Part shown: in pieces, positions 1 to 9,304 of the stretch
Position numbering within the stretch: position 1 is the first letter of the stretch
Layout of the letters: each line of letters begins with the position of its first letter
Origin: COE1 sp949066965
GTDB taxonomy: Bacteria; Bacillota; Clostridia; Lachnospirales; Lachnospiraceae
Assembly (NCBI GenBank): GCA_949066965.1
Contig: CARTDA010000005.1
Coordinates: forward strand, 1-64,000
Direction of reading: 5' to 3'
DNA: 64,000 bases
Position numbers and translations under genes: made by a program
Notes under the pieces: model-generated
The model's input: only the letters and a program-made list of their open reading frames with translations
Told to the model about the DNA's origin: nothing
Database searches by the model: none

Positions 1-133
1 GAGGGGTACGTTTTATCAGGGTTCAAAAAAATCCAAAAGTTGTAAACTGGTGTAAGATGTAAGGGTGAGAGCAGTGTTTCATATATTTTGAATATTGATA
101 CAAAAACAAGGGAATGGAATATTTTAGATTGTT

Positions 134-1366
134 TTGCGAAAAAGGGCGGATATCAGCGCCCGTCAGTTTGAGATTGCCAGATGGACAGCTCCGCTGGTAA
201 CTGCCACAACGATACTATGCGCATTACAAAGCGTATGGGAGACGCTGAAATGCAGGATTGCTTTATTGGGGAAAGTGGATAAGGTTGCAGTGTACTCGGA
301 TGAAGAATGTCGTATTTCTTTTGAAAAAGGTGTAAGCGCTGTTTATCCCGGAGAAAAGTTCAAAGGGTATGCCAGCGATCATATCATTATGTTTTCTACG
401 GATAAAAAGAGTCTGCGGTTTTATGAAGAGCACAGGGAAGAGCTGATAGGAAAGAACATTTATATCGGGATAAAAGACTTGGAGATTGGTCTGCAAAAAA
501 CAGTTGAGAATGTGACTTTTTTTAATGTCAATATGGCAATTGCACGATTGCTTTGGAAAGAAATTGCTCTATGGAACAGGGATATGGAAACTTGTGATAT
601 AGTGGTTTGGGGAGATGGCACTTTGGCAGGCGACATTGTCTGTGTTGGATTGCAGCTTAATCTGTTTTCCCTTGCGCAGAAAGTTACATATCATGTCATC
701 ACAGATAATGAATTGTTTCAGCGTAGGCATAGTGAGCTTGTGTTGATGAATAATGATGAGTTGTTTTTTTATGATAAGGGAAATCCGGATATTTGGAATA
801 TTGTAACAAAAGCGGATATCATTATTATTGCAGATGATTTGGAAGCCGAACTTTTGCAGACGGTTGTTGTAAAGTCGGGTGAGGCGCCATTGTATTATTA
901 TTCGCCTGATGAAGGGGATTTGGCTTCCTATCTTTCCAATGGGAATTTAATACCGTTTGGCAGAAAGATACAAGTGTTCACAGATGATAATATCAGACGA
1001 AAAAAATTAATCAGGAAGGCGATAGCCTTAAATGAACATTACGCAAGTCAGTATGGTATAAAAAAAGAGTGGGATTTGCTTTCCGGATTTCTGAAATCAT
1101 CTAATATTTCTGCGGCTGATTTCGGTGAAGTATTGTCAACTTTAGGTGGTAAAAGAAGCGAAGATGAGTTGATGAGATTAGAGCATATTAGATGGTGCAG
1201 ATTTTATTATCTGAATTATTATACACCGGGAACGCCTGATAACGGAAAAAGCCGGGACGATAAAAAGAGAATTCATAAAGACTTGGCTGATTACGAAGAG
1301 CTTGATCCTGCAGAACAGGAAAAAGATGGGGAAACAATTAGGATTACCATGAATTTACACGAATAG
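134..1366 (+). CDS. TrkA-like / RyR-domain protein, probably 5'-truncated
   Basis: The C-terminal ~60 residues match the RyR (ryanodine-receptor repeat) domain: an E-H-x-R-W-C core followed by a K-R-I-H-x-D-L-x-x-Y-E-E-L stretch. The middle holds a weak Rossmann-like glycine turn (VVWGDGTLAG, near residue 160), as in TrkA-N-type NAD-binding domains. RyR/TrkA proteins are known from nucleotide-centred conflict systems, usually with N-terminal membrane helices that run into an 'EIARWxAPL' segment. Here that segment sits at residues 13-21, right after a TTG start without a good ribosome site, and bases 1-133 encode no membrane helices in any frame. Another frame at 114-165 reads RLFCEKG...SAPVSL, which would fit just before EIARW, so decay or a frameshift is likely. 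The gene is much more AT-rich than the genes downstream. The function is not known. Confidence 0.6.
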   Translation: MRKRADISARQFEIARWTAPLVTATTILCALQSVWETLKCRIALLGKVDKVAVYSDEECRISFEKGVSAVYPGEKFKGYASDHIIMFSTDKKSLRFYEEHREELIGKNIYIGIKDLEIGLQKTVENVTFFNVNMAIARLLWKEIALWNRDMETCDIVVWGDGTLAGDIVCVGLQLNLFSLAQKVTYHVITDNELFQRRHSELVLMNNDELFFYDKGNPDIWNIVTKADIIIIADDLEAELLQTVVVKSGEAPLYYYSPDEGDLASYLSNGNLIPFGRKIQVFTDDNIRRKKLIRKAIALNEHYASQYGIKKEWDLLSGFLKSSNISAADFGEVLSTLGGKRSEDELMRLEHIRWCRFYYLNYYTPGTPDNGKSRDDKKRIHKDLADYEELDPAEQEKDGETIRITMNLHE

Positions 1367-1543
1367 ACTGGATTTTTATTTATTGTTTCAAAAGTTTATG
1401 CCACGAAGCAGTTTTGCCTGCTTTTGGGTTCTTATTGAATACCATGCATATATTTTCTAAAATAGAGCGTAACAGGCTGATTATTCCTCCACTTCCAATA
1501 TATTGAAAATAATATATACCAATAAAATGATAAAATAAAAAGT

Positions 1544-1574
1544 AGACAGCTAACTTTTTTGAGGTTAGTTGTCT
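1544..1574. repeat. Inverted repeat (hairpin) in AT-rich spacer
   Basis: The arms AGACAGCTAAC and GTTAGTTGTCT pair over 11 positions with one G-U wobble, around a T-rich loop. It lies just before the terminator at 1584. A-rich sequence precedes it on the plus strand, so it could also end transcription coming from the right. The rest of the 1367-1713 spacer shows no gene. Confidence 0.55.
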
Positions 1575-1583
1575 ATAGTCTGA

Positions 1584-1615
1584 ACAGACGGAATATAATT
1601 TCCTTCTGTTTTTTT
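1584..1615 (+). terminator. Rho-independent terminator
   Basis: The arms ACAGACGGAA and TTCCTTCTGT pair with one mismatch and are followed directly by a run of seven T. It separates the RyR gene from the glycan locus. Confidence 0.8.
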
Positions 1616-1647
1616 CGTAATTAACGATAATTAAGTTTTCAATTATA

Positions 1648-1676
1648 TTGTGTTTATCGCCAATGTGACATATACT
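1648..1676 (+). promoter_or_regulatory. Sigma-A type promoter for the glycan locus
   Basis: TTGTGT (1648-1653) and TATACT (1671-1676) are separated by exactly 17 bp and lie about 60 bp upstream of the ABC transporter start. The region follows a terminator, which makes a new transcription start here plausible. Confidence 0.65.
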
Positions 1677-1734
1677 ATAAATTAAAGATTCTAATATGGA
1701 TAACAGATGAAACGTGGAAGGATGGACAATACAG

Positions 1735-3474
1735 GTGCTTAAAATATTAAAAAAGATAAATATACTGATGGATCAAAAACAAAAGGGTGCGATGGCGCGG
1801 CTGTTTGTGATGATGCTGGTATCGGCGGGACTTGAGACGGGTGCCGTGATGATGGTGATGGCTGTCGTGCAGCTGATTCTCGACCCGGTGGCGCTGGCGC
1901 AGGGAGAAACATATCAGAGAATCTGTGAACTGCTCAATCTGCGGGACACCGTGCAGTTTTCCGTGCTGGCGATTTTATTCCTGATTTTTCTGTATGTGGC
2001 AAAAAATGTGTTCCAGTTTTTTTTGCAGAGAAGCCTGTACCGGTTTGTGTACAGCAACCAGTTTCGGACGGCATCCAACCTGATGAAGAATTTTGTCAGG
2101 CGGGAGTACGAGTATTACTTAAATGCAGAAACCTCCGTGATCCAGCGCAGCATCACGGCTGACGTGAGCAATATGTACGCGCTGATTATGGCAGTATTAC
2201 AGATTGCATCGGAAGCGACGGTCGCCGTGTTCCTCGTGATTGCGCTCGCGGTGCAGGATCCCGTCATGACCGTTGTCATTGCGGTGCTCCTGGTTGTGAC
2301 CCTTGTTGTCATCAAGAATATCATCAAGCCGATTATGAACCGCACTGGCAAGGAAAACCAGGATTACGGCGCATCCATGTTTGCGTGGATTTCCCAGACG
2401 GTGCAGGGCATCAAGGAAATCAAGGTCGCCGGGCGCGAGCAGTATTTTATCGGTGAGTACTGTAAGGTGGGCGAGGGCTACGTGAAGGCGATGGAGCGGT
2501 TCAGCCTTTTTAATAACACACCGAAGCTTTTGATAGAGACTGTCTGCATGGCAGGTCTTCTGGGGTATATACTGGCGCTGATTGTGATGGGGGCGGATGT
2601 GTCGGCGATGGTTTCCCTGTTTGCGGCGTTCGGGATTGCGGCGATGCGCCTGCTTCCTGCTGCAAGCCGCATCAACAACCAGCTGACCAGCATGGCGTTC
2701 AACGAGCCGTTTTTCTTCAATGTCAGCGACAATCTTGTCGAGGAGACGGACGCGGCGCACACGGACATTTCCTATGCGGTCGTTGCAAAGGAAAAGCTTC
2801 CTGTCACAAGGGCGCTTACGCTATCCGACATCACCTATCATTACCCGAATTCGGACAAGCTGATTTTTGACCATGCGACCGTGTCGTTTCCCATCGGAAA
2901 GTCCATTGGCATCGTGGGGGCGAGCGGCGCGGGCAAGACGACGATTATCGATGTGCTGCTCGGGCTGCTGAAGCTCCAGGGCGGCAGGGTGCTTGCCGAT
3001 GATGTTGACATACAGGAGCATTACAGGGAGTGGCTCGCCAATGTGGGGTATATCCCGCAGATGATATTCCTGCTGGATGCGGATATCCGCAAGAATGTCG
3101 CGTTTGGGATTCCCGAGGAGGAAATTGACGACCAAAAGCTCTGGTACGCGCTGAAGGAGGCGCAGCTCGATGCATTTGTGCAGACCCTTCCGGAGGGGGT
3201 GTACACGGGTATCGGGGAGCGCGGCATCCGGCTTTCCGGGGGACAGCGCCAGAGAATCGGCATTGCGCGGGCGCTCTACCATGACCCCGAGGTGCTGATT
3301 CTCGACGAGGCGACTTCGGCGCTTGACAACGACACGGAGGCGGCAATCATGGAGTCCATCAACAGGCTGCATGGTAAGAAAACACTTGTTATCATAGCGC
3401 ACAGGCTACAGACCATTGAAAAATGCGATATGGTATTCCGGGTGGAAGACGGGGCGATTATAAAAGAGCGGTAA
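1735..3474 (+). CDS. ABC transporter, PglK/MsbA-like polysaccharide flippase
   Basis: A half-transporter of about 579 residues with an N-terminal six-helix membrane domain and a C-terminal ATPase. Walker A (GASGAGKT, ~395-402), signature LSGGQ (~500-504), Walker B (VLILDEATSAL, ~520-530) and the H-loop (AHRL, ~556) are all intact, so it should be active. The family moves lipid-linked oligosaccharides or lipids across the membrane. PglK-like members flip undecaprenyl-linked glycans, which fits the PglC, PglE and PglF homologues further down. The start is uncertain: GTG 1735 has GGAAGGA about 13 bp upstream, GTG 1714 has no clear site, and ATG 1768 is also possible. It is the first gene of the glycan locus. 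Confidence 0.88.
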   Translation: MLKILKKINILMDQKQKGAMARLFVMMLVSAGLETGAVMMVMAVVQLILDPVALAQGETYQRICELLNLRDTVQFSVLAILFLIFLYVAKNVFQFFLQRSLYRFVYSNQFRTASNLMKNFVRREYEYYLNAETSVIQRSITADVSNMYALIMAVLQIASEATVAVFLVIALAVQDPVMTVVIAVLLVVTLVVIKNIIKPIMNRTGKENQDYGASMFAWISQTVQGIKEIKVAGREQYFIGEYCKVGEGYVKAMERFSLFNNTPKLLIETVCMAGLLGYILALIVMGADVSAMVSLFAAFGIAAMRLLPAASRINNQLTSMAFNEPFFFNVSDNLVEETDAAHTDISYAVVAKEKLPVTRALTLSDITYHYPNSDKLIFDHATVSFPIGKSIGIVGASGAGKTTIIDVLLGLLKLQGGRVLADDVDIQEHYREWLANVGYIPQMIFLLDADIRKNVAFGIPEEEIDDQKLWYALKEAQLDAFVQTLPEGVYTGIGERGIRLSGGQRQRIGIARALYHDPEVLILDEATSALDNDTEAAIMESINRLHGKKTLVIIAHRLQTIEKCDMVFRVEDGAIIKER

Positions 3475-3518
3475 AAAGGATAAAAAAATAAAAGACAGAA
3501 GGGAAGTGGCAGCAGATT

Positions 3519-4559
3519 ATGAAGCTTAGTATCGTAGTACCAGTGTACAATATGGCGGCGGACAACAAGCTCAGGTTTTGTCTCGACTCGCTGATTAACC
3601 AGTCGATTACGGATTATGAAATCATTGCGGTGGATGACGCTTCGACCGATGAGTCCCTGGAAATTCTGCGGGAGTATGAGTCGAAGTACCCGTGGAAGTT
3701 CAAGGCGATACAGCTGTATGACAATATGAAGCAGGGCGGTGCGCGCAACAGGGGCATTGACGTGGCGCGCGGCAGATGGATTGGATTTGTGGATTCGGAT
3801 GACTGGGTCGCGCCGGACATGTATGAGAAGCTGATCAAAAAGGCAGAGCAGACCGGGGCGGATGTTGTGGGATGCGATTACTGCATGGTCTGCGAGCATA
3901 CCATGAATGTCGGGAAGGTGATGCCGAACAACACGCCTGACCAGACGGGCGTGCTTGACCATGAGCGCTACAAGAAGCTTGTCATGAATCCGGGCAGCAT
4001 GGTAATCAAGGTCTACCTGAAGTCCGTGATTGATGACTATCAGCTGCGGTTTCCCGAAAAGACGTTTTACGAGGACAACTGTGCCTCGCCGATATGGATG
4101 CTGCACTTCACGCATTTTGAGAAGGTGGAGGAGCCGCTCTACTACTATTACCAGCATGACGCCTCGACTGTCCACGCAGTCAGCATGGAGAAGTGCGAGG
4201 CAAGGCTGCTGATGGGGAAACGCCTGATAGAGGAGGCGCGCAGGTATGGCATTTACAAGCCGTACAGGCTGGAGTTTGAGTTTGCATTCTCAAAGCTTTA
4301 TTATATGAACACACTTTTTACGTACATGCTGGGGATGAAACGCCCCAGGCTTGCCTTCCTGAAGCAGATAGCGGAGGGGATGCGGCATGAATTTCCTGAT
4401 TTTCAGGAAAATATTTATTACCTGAAGGCTTTTGACGAGGAACAGAAAAAGCTTGCGGCAATGCATATGCAGTCGCCGTTTCGGTTTCTGGTCTATTTCC
4501 GGCTGCTCTATTTTTACCGCAATAAAATCCGCCGGAAGAAAGAAAACGACAAAGACTGA
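3519..4559 (+). CDS. Glycosyltransferase family 2
   Basis: A GT-A fold transferase of 346 residues. It opens with the typical strand and loop (SIVVPVYN), followed by DDASTDES near residues 37-44 and the metal-binding FVDSDDW (~91-96). The central region is of the EpsH/EpsJ type that adds one sugar to a lipid-linked chain at the cytoplasmic face. No membrane helix is evident. It follows the ABC gene by 44 bp and is probably co-transcribed. Donor and acceptor cannot be told. Confidence 0.85.
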   Translation: MKLSIVVPVYNMAADNKLRFCLDSLINQSITDYEIIAVDDASTDESLEILREYESKYPWKFKAIQLYDNMKQGGARNRGIDVARGRWIGFVDSDDWVAPDMYEKLIKKAEQTGADVVGCDYCMVCEHTMNVGKVMPNNTPDQTGVLDHERYKKLVMNPGSMVIKVYLKSVIDDYQLRFPEKTFYEDNCASPIWMLHFTHFEKVEEPLYYYYQHDASTVHAVSMEKCEARLLMGKRLIEEARRYGIYKPYRLEFEFAFSKLYYMNTLFTYMLGMKRPRLAFLKQIAEGMRHEFPDFQENIYYLKAFDEEQKKLAAMHMQSPFRFLVYFRLLYFYRNKIRRKKENDKD

Positions 4560-4674
4560 CACGGTGCCCGCGACCAGGGCAGACAAAAAGGCTGAACAGA
4601 TTGGCAATACATATTTTTGCCGGGATAAGACAAACTATATAGGAAATGGGAACGGCAACGTCCTGTATGTAGTT

Positions 4675-4703
4675 TTGACGTATGGATAAAACTGTGGTAA
4701 AAT
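4675..4703 (+). promoter_or_regulatory. Sigma-A type promoter upstream of pseB
   Basis: TTGACG (4675-4680) and TAAAAT (4698-4703) have a 17-bp spacer. The -10 box lies about 37 bp upstream of the pseB ATG, in a 180-bp non-coding gap. It probably drives the pseudaminic acid genes. Confidence 0.75.
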
Positions 4704-4739
4704 CTGGAATAGAAGAGTAACAATTTGGGAGGAAAATGT

Positions 4740-5735
4740 ATGTTGTTGGATGATAAGACGATATTGGTAACGGGCGGCACGGGGTCGTTTGGCAGGTGTT
4801 TTACGGAATATGTGCTGACGCACTATAATCCGAAAAAAATCATTATCTATTCGCGCGATGAGTTCAAGCAGTGGATGATGGCAAATGACTTTGTAAAGTA
4901 CAAGGAGAAGCTGCGCTTTTTCATCGGGGACGTGCGCGATTACGAACGCATGAAGCGTGCCTTCGAGGGCGTTGACTATGTGATTCATGCAGCGGCGATG
5001 AAACAGGTGCCGGCGTGTGAGTACAATCCGAACGAGGCAATTAAGACGAACGTCAACGGCGCCCAGAATATCATTGATGCGGCGCTGAATACCGGAATCA
5101 AGAAGGTCGTGGCGCTCTCCACGGACAAGGCAGTCAATCCGGTGAACCTCTACGGCGGCACAAAACTGGTGTCGGACAAGCTGTTTATCGCCGCAAACGC
5201 GTACTGCGGCACCAAGGACTTGAATTTTTCCATTGTGCGGTATGGGAATGTGGCAGGAAGCCGTGGTTCGGTGATTCCGCTGTTCCAGAAGCTGATTGCC
5301 GAGGGGGCGGACGCACTGCCGATTACCGATTACCGCATGACACGTTTCTGGATTAGCCTGACGCAGGGCGTGGAGCTTGTGATTAAGGCGCTTGAGGAGG
5401 CAAAGGGCGGTGAGACCTTTATCAGCCGTATTCCTTCGTTTAAGATAACAGACCTTGCGGAGGCGATGGCGCCGGGCATGAAGACGATAGAGACAGGCAT
5501 CCGTCCGGGGGAGAAGCTGCATGAGGTGATGATAACGGAGGAGGACTCCATGACCACATATGAGTATGAAAAGAACTTCATCATTTACCCGCAGATGTTC
5601 TGGCAGGAGTCGAAGCGCCCGAACCCGAGCGGGAAAAAGGTCGCGGAAGGTTTTTACTATTCTTCGGGAAACAACGCGCAGTGGCTCTCCGTGGAGCAGA
5701 TTCGCGCGCTTTTAAAGACAGATTTGCATGAGTAA
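4740..5735 (+). CDS. pseB: UDP-GlcNAc 4,6-dehydratase (inverting), PseB
   Basis: A short-chain dehydrogenase/reductase of 331 residues with GGTGSFG at 12-18, D-V-R-D near 64-67, STDKA near 128 and the catalytic pair Y138/K142. The ALSTDKAVNPVNLYGGTK region is very typical of PseB. It converts UDP-GlcNAc to the 4-keto-6-deoxy-L-altro sugar, the first step to pseudaminic acid. The start is ATG 4740, because GGGAGG at 4727-4732 sits 7 bp upstream; an in-frame TTG at 4725 lies inside that ribosome site. PseC follows at once. The product is cytoplasmic. Confidence 0.95.
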   Translation: MLLDDKTILVTGGTGSFGRCFTEYVLTHYNPKKIIIYSRDEFKQWMMANDFVKYKEKLRFFIGDVRDYERMKRAFEGVDYVIHAAAMKQVPACEYNPNEAIKTNVNGAQNIIDAALNTGIKKVVALSTDKAVNPVNLYGGTKLVSDKLFIAANAYCGTKDLNFSIVRYGNVAGSRGSVIPLFQKLIAEGADALPITDYRMTRFWISLTQGVELVIKALEEAKGGETFISRIPSFKITDLAEAMAPGMKTIETGIRPGEKLHEVMITEEDSMTTYEYEKNFIIYPQMFWQESKRPNPSGKKVAEGFYYSSGNNAQWLSVEQIRALLKTDLHE

Positions 5736-5747
5736 GATAGAAAGGGA

Positions 5748-6953
5748 ATGAGTGCAAGGATGGATAAACCAGCAATTGCCGGAGGGACTCCGGTCAGGGA
5801 AACGAAACTTTATTACGGACACCAGTATATTGACGATGCGGACGTGAAGGCTGTCTCGGAAGTGCTTGTGAGTGAGGCGCTGACATGCGGGCCGAAGATA
5901 CCGGAGCTTGAACGGCGGCTCTGTGCCCTGACAGGGGCAAGGCATGCGGTGATGTGCAGCAATGGGACAGCCGCGCTGCACATTGCGATGATGGCGGCAG
6001 GCATCGGTGCGGGGGATGAGGTGATTACCTCGCCGATTACGTTTGCCGCGTCTGCAAACTGTGTGCTTTACTGCGGGGGGAAGCCGGTTTTCGCGGATAT
6101 CAGGCCGGACACCTACAATATTGACCCGGAGAGCGTCCGCGCGCTGATAACGGACCGGACAAAGGCAGTGGTAGCCGTGGATTACACGGGACAGGCTGCC
6201 GCGCTTGACGAGCTGCTTGCACTCTGCCAGGAAAAGGGCATTTTGCTGATAGAGGACGGGGCGCATTCAATTGGCACCAAATATAAGGGAAGACCAGTCG
6301 GCAGTATCGCGGACATGACGGAATTCAGCTTTCACCCGGTAAAGACCGTCACCGGCGGGGAGGGCGGCGCAGTCCTCACAAACTCTGACGAGCTGTATGA
6401 GAGGCTGATGCTTTACCGCTCCCATGGGATTGTAAAGGATGCGGCATTTTTTAAACATGAAAGCCATGGACCGTGGTATCACGAACAGGTTGACTTAGGG
6501 TACAACTACCGAATCACGGATATCCAGTGCGCCCTGATTTTAAGCCAGCTGGACAAACTGGAGATGTTTGCGGCAAGGCGCAGGGAGATTGTCAACAAAT
6601 ATAATGAGGCTTTCTCGGAAATACCAGAGCTTTTTGTCCAGCAGGAAATTGCGGAGTCGGACACGACGCGCCATCTCTACATACTGCGGATAAGGCCGGA
6701 GATGCTGCGCATTGACCGCAAAGGCTTTTTTGAAGCGATGGCAGCCGAGAATATCTGCTGCAATGTGCACTACATTCCTGTATACTGGCATCCGTATTAT
6801 GAGAAGCTTGGCTACAAAAAGGGACTTTGCCCCAATGCGGAGAAGCTTTACGAGGAAATGATGAGCCTGCCGCTCTATTATTCGATGACGGACCAGGATG
6901 TCGAGGATGTGATTCAGGCGGTGGTGAAGATTGTGGCCTACTATAAAAAATAG
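5748..6953 (+). CDS. pseC: PLP aminotransferase PseC
   Basis: A DegT/DnrJ/EryC1-type aminotransferase of 401 residues. The PLP lysine is K199 in HPVKTVTGGEGG, and the N-terminal GGTPVRETKLYYG block is characteristic of PseC. It aminates the PseB product to UDP-4-amino-4,6-dideoxy-L-AltNAc. The start is ATG 5748 or ATG 5760; the only ribosome-like site (GAAAGGGA) is too close to the first and somewhat far from the second. It follows pseB by 12 bp and precedes pseF. Confidence 0.94.
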   Translation: MSARMDKPAIAGGTPVRETKLYYGHQYIDDADVKAVSEVLVSEALTCGPKIPELERRLCALTGARHAVMCSNGTAALHIAMMAAGIGAGDEVITSPITFAASANCVLYCGGKPVFADIRPDTYNIDPESVRALITDRTKAVVAVDYTGQAAALDELLALCQEKGILLIEDGAHSIGTKYKGRPVGSIADMTEFSFHPVKTVTGGEGGAVLTNSDELYERLMLYRSHGIVKDAAFFKHESHGPWYHEQVDLGYNYRITDIQCALILSQLDKLEMFAARRREIVNKYNEAFSEIPELFVQQEIAESDTTRHLYILRIRPEMLRIDRKGFFEAMAAENICCNVHYIPVYWHPYYEKLGYKKGLCPNAEKLYEEMMSLPLYYSMTDQDVEDVIQAVVKIVAYYKK

Positions 6954-6965
6954 AAACGGTTTTTT

Positions 6966-6993
6966 AGTCTGGTTAGTCCCTAACCAGACTTTT
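6966..6993 (+). terminator. Terminator-like hairpin inside the pse operon
   Basis: A perfect 10-bp stem (AGTCTGGTTA / TAACCAGACT) with a 5-base loop is followed by TTTT. It lies between pseC and pseF. Because the next gene begins only about 30 bp later without a new promoter, it probably works as a partial terminator or an RNA-end stabiliser. Confidence 0.65.
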
Positions 6994-7021
6994 CGCACGA
7001 TTGGAAGGAATGGGAGTTCAT

Positions 7022-7738
7022 ATGAAAAGTGTGGCAATAATCACGGCAAGGGGCGGGAGCAAACGAATCCCGCGCAAGAACATAAAACCTTTTGCGGGGA
7101 GACCGATTTTGGAATACAGCATCGAGGCGGCGCTGCATGCCGACATGTTCCATGAAGTCATGGTCTCGACGGACGATGAGGAAATCGCGCAGGTGGCAAA
7201 AAAAGCCGGTGCAAGGGTACCTTTTTTCCGGAGTGCGGCGACATCGAATGACTTTGCGACGACAGCGGATGTGATTGCGGAAGTGCTCGATTCGTATGAA
7301 CGCATCGGAATGCGCTTTGGCACGGCGTGCTGCATTTATCCTACAGCGCCTTTTGTGACGGCAAATGCCATCAAGACGGCAATGATGCTCCTTGAGCAGG
7401 AGCAGGCAGACAGCGTGATTCCTGTTGTGAAGTTTTCCTTCCCTCCCCAGCGCTGCGTTGTCATCAGGGATGGCAGGCTCACGCCGAAGTGGCCTGAGAA
7501 CATGGCGAAACGCTCACAGGATCTGGAACCGCTTTACCATGACTGCGGACAGTTCTACTGCCTCAGGGTGGAAAGCTTCCGCAGGCAGAAAGCAATCTGG
7601 ATGGAGCATGTCGTACCGTTTATACAGGACGAGATGAATGTGCAGGACATTGATACGCCGGAGGACTGGAAGATTGCGGAGATGAAATATAAGCTGCTGC
7701 GGGGAGAAAATGTAAGGACGAATGGAGGATTATTATGA
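7022..7738 (+). CDS. pseF: CMP-pseudaminic acid cytidylyltransferase PseF
   Basis: A protein of 238 residues with the nucleotidyltransferase opening ITARGGSKRIPRKN, the CTP-binding loop shared by NeuA, LegF and PseF. It activates pseudaminic acid to CMP-Pse, the last step before transfer. The start is ATG 7022, preceded by GGGAG with a 5-bp gap; an upstream in-frame TTG at 7001 is less likely. It overlaps pseI by 4 bp (ATGA), so the two are translationally coupled. Confidence 0.93.
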   Translation: MKSVAIITARGGSKRIPRKNIKPFAGRPILEYSIEAALHADMFHEVMVSTDDEEIAQVAKKAGARVPFFRSAATSNDFATTADVIAEVLDSYERIGMRFGTACCIYPTAPFVTANAIKTAMMLLEQEQADSVIPVVKFSFPPQRCVVIRDGRLTPKWPENMAKRSQDLEPLYHDCGQFYCLRVESFRRQKAIWMEHVVPFIQDEMNVQDIDTPEDWKIAEMKYKLLRGENVRTNGGLL

Positions 7739-8772
7739 ATATAAACGGCAGAGTGGTAGGGGACGGTGCGCCGGCATATATCATTGCAGAGATGTCGGCG
7801 AATCACGCCGGAAGCATGGAGCGCGCCCGGGAGCTGATTCATGTGGCAAAGGATGCAGGGGCGGACTGCGTGAAAATACAGACCTACACGGCAGACACGA
7901 TGACGATTGACTGCCATAACCCATATTTCCAAATTGAAAAGGGCACATGGGAGGGGGAAAACCTTTATGGGCTGTACCAGAAGGCATATACGCCGTGGGA
8001 GTGGCAGGATAAGCTTCGCGACGAGGCGGCAAAAGTGGGGATAGACTTCCTCTCGACACCGTTTGACAGGACATCCGTGGACTTTCTGGAAAAACTGGGC
8101 GTGCATTTTTATAAGGTGGCTTCCTTTGAGCTGGTGGACATACCGCTTCTCGAGTATATTGCGTCGAAGGACAAGCCGATTATCATGTCGACCGGAATGG
8201 GAACCCTGGAGGAAATTGAGGAGGCTGTTGCTGCGATATACGGCACTGGAAACAGGCAGCTTGCGCTGATGAAGTGCTCGAGCGCCTACCCGGCAAAGAG
8301 CGAGGAGATGAACCTGCGCACCATCTGCGACATGAAAGCGCGTTTTGACATCCCGGTAGGGCTGTCCGACCACTCGATGGGGGCATTCAGCGCCACGACG
8401 GCGGTTGCGATGGGGGCAGATATCATTGAAAAGCATTTCTGCATCAGCCGTGCGATTGAAAATCCGGATGCGTCATTTTCGATGGAACCGGACGAGTTCC
8501 ACGATATGGTGCAGCAGGTGCGCGAAGTGGAAAAAGCGATGGGAAAAGTAAGCTACGGGGTATCGCGGCAGGAGGAGTCCAATGCCTGCTTCCGGCGTTC
8601 CCTTTTTGTCGTAAAGGACATTGCCGCCGGGGAGCAATTAACGCCGGATAATATCAGGAGCATCCGTCCGGCATACGGCTTGAAACCAAAGCATTATAAG
8701 GAAGTGCTCGGGAAAACGGCAAAGCGTGATATTGTCCGGGGCACACCGCTGTCATTTGAAGACATTGAGTGA
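7735..8772 (+). CDS. pseI: Pseudaminic acid synthase PseI
   Basis: A protein of 345 residues of the NeuB/SpsE family. The N-terminal TIM-barrel holds SANHAGS, KIQTYT and the GLSDHSMG motif. The C-terminal ~60 residues form a SAF (antifreeze-like) domain, ending in IVRGTPLSFEDIE. It condenses 2,4-diacetamido-2,4,6-trideoxy-L-altrose with phosphoenolpyruvate to give pseudaminic acid. PseI rather than NeuB or LegI is chosen because of the complete pse set around it. It starts inside the pseF stop codon. Confidence 0.94.
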   Translation: MNINGRVVGDGAPAYIIAEMSANHAGSMERARELIHVAKDAGADCVKIQTYTADTMTIDCHNPYFQIEKGTWEGENLYGLYQKAYTPWEWQDKLRDEAAKVGIDFLSTPFDRTSVDFLEKLGVHFYKVASFELVDIPLLEYIASKDKPIIMSTGMGTLEEIEEAVAAIYGTGNRQLALMKCSSAYPAKSEEMNLRTICDMKARFDIPVGLSDHSMGAFSATTAVAMGADIIEKHFCISRAIENPDASFSMEPDEFHDMVQQVREVEKAMGKVSYGVSRQEESNACFRRSLFVVKDIAAGEQLTPDNIRSIRPAYGLKPKHYKEVLGKTAKRDIVRGTPLSFEDIE

Positions 8773-8790
8773 CTGGTACGGAGGGGCAGG

Positions 8791-9288
8791 ATGGAAAGGA
8801 CGGGCTGGAAAGAGACGGATCGTGGAAATGCGCTGCATCTGCGAAGCGTGTGCCAGACAGATATGGATATACTCTTTGCGTGGGCAAATGACGACCTGGT
8901 CAGGAAAAACGCATTTCACACGGAAAAGATTCCTTATGAAAATCATGTGAAATGGTTTGCGAAAATGTTGGCGGACGAATCGGTATATCAGTATATCCTG
9001 TGCGAGGGGGAATGTCCGGTAGGACAGATTCGTCTGGACACTGAAAATGGGGATGCCGTGATTGATTACAGTATTTGTGCCGCAAAACGCGGGAATGGTT
9101 ATGGAAGCAGATTGCTTGATTTGATTCAAGAACAAGTGATATTTGATAAAATACCGGGTGTTTCAAAACTGATAGGACAGGTAAAATATGAAAATACGGC
9201 TTCTGCCAGGGCATTTGAACGGTGCGGATTTACCAGGACAGAGAAGCCGGACTATATCCAGTTTGAGCTTGCGGTATCGAAAACATAG
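8791..9288 (+). CDS. pseH: GNAT acetyltransferase, PseH-like
   Basis: A GNAT-fold protein of 165 residues. The N-terminus (LRSVCQTDMDILFAWAND) and the acetyl-CoA loop (AAKRGNGYGSRLLD, ~98-111) are typical. PseH acetylates the 4-amino group of the PseC product. Its place right after pseI supports this job. The ribosome site GGAGGGG is 7-12 bp before the ATG. A formyltransferase follows, so this enzyme might serve one of two N-acyl positions. Confidence 0.82.
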   Translation: MERTGWKETDRGNALHLRSVCQTDMDILFAWANDDLVRKNAFHTEKIPYENHVKWFAKMLADESVYQYILCEGECPVGQIRLDTENGDAVIDYSICAAKRGNGYGSRLLDLIQEQVIFDKIPGVSKLIGQVKYENTASARAFERCGFTRTEKPDYIQFELAVSKT

Positions 9289-9304
9289 GAAAGGGAGTGG
9301 TGGG

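Noticed and set aside
9188..9304. N-terminal extension of the formyltransferase
   Set aside because: It would overlap pseH by 100 bp, lacks a ribosome site and has no similarity to the family; ATG 9305 has a good site.
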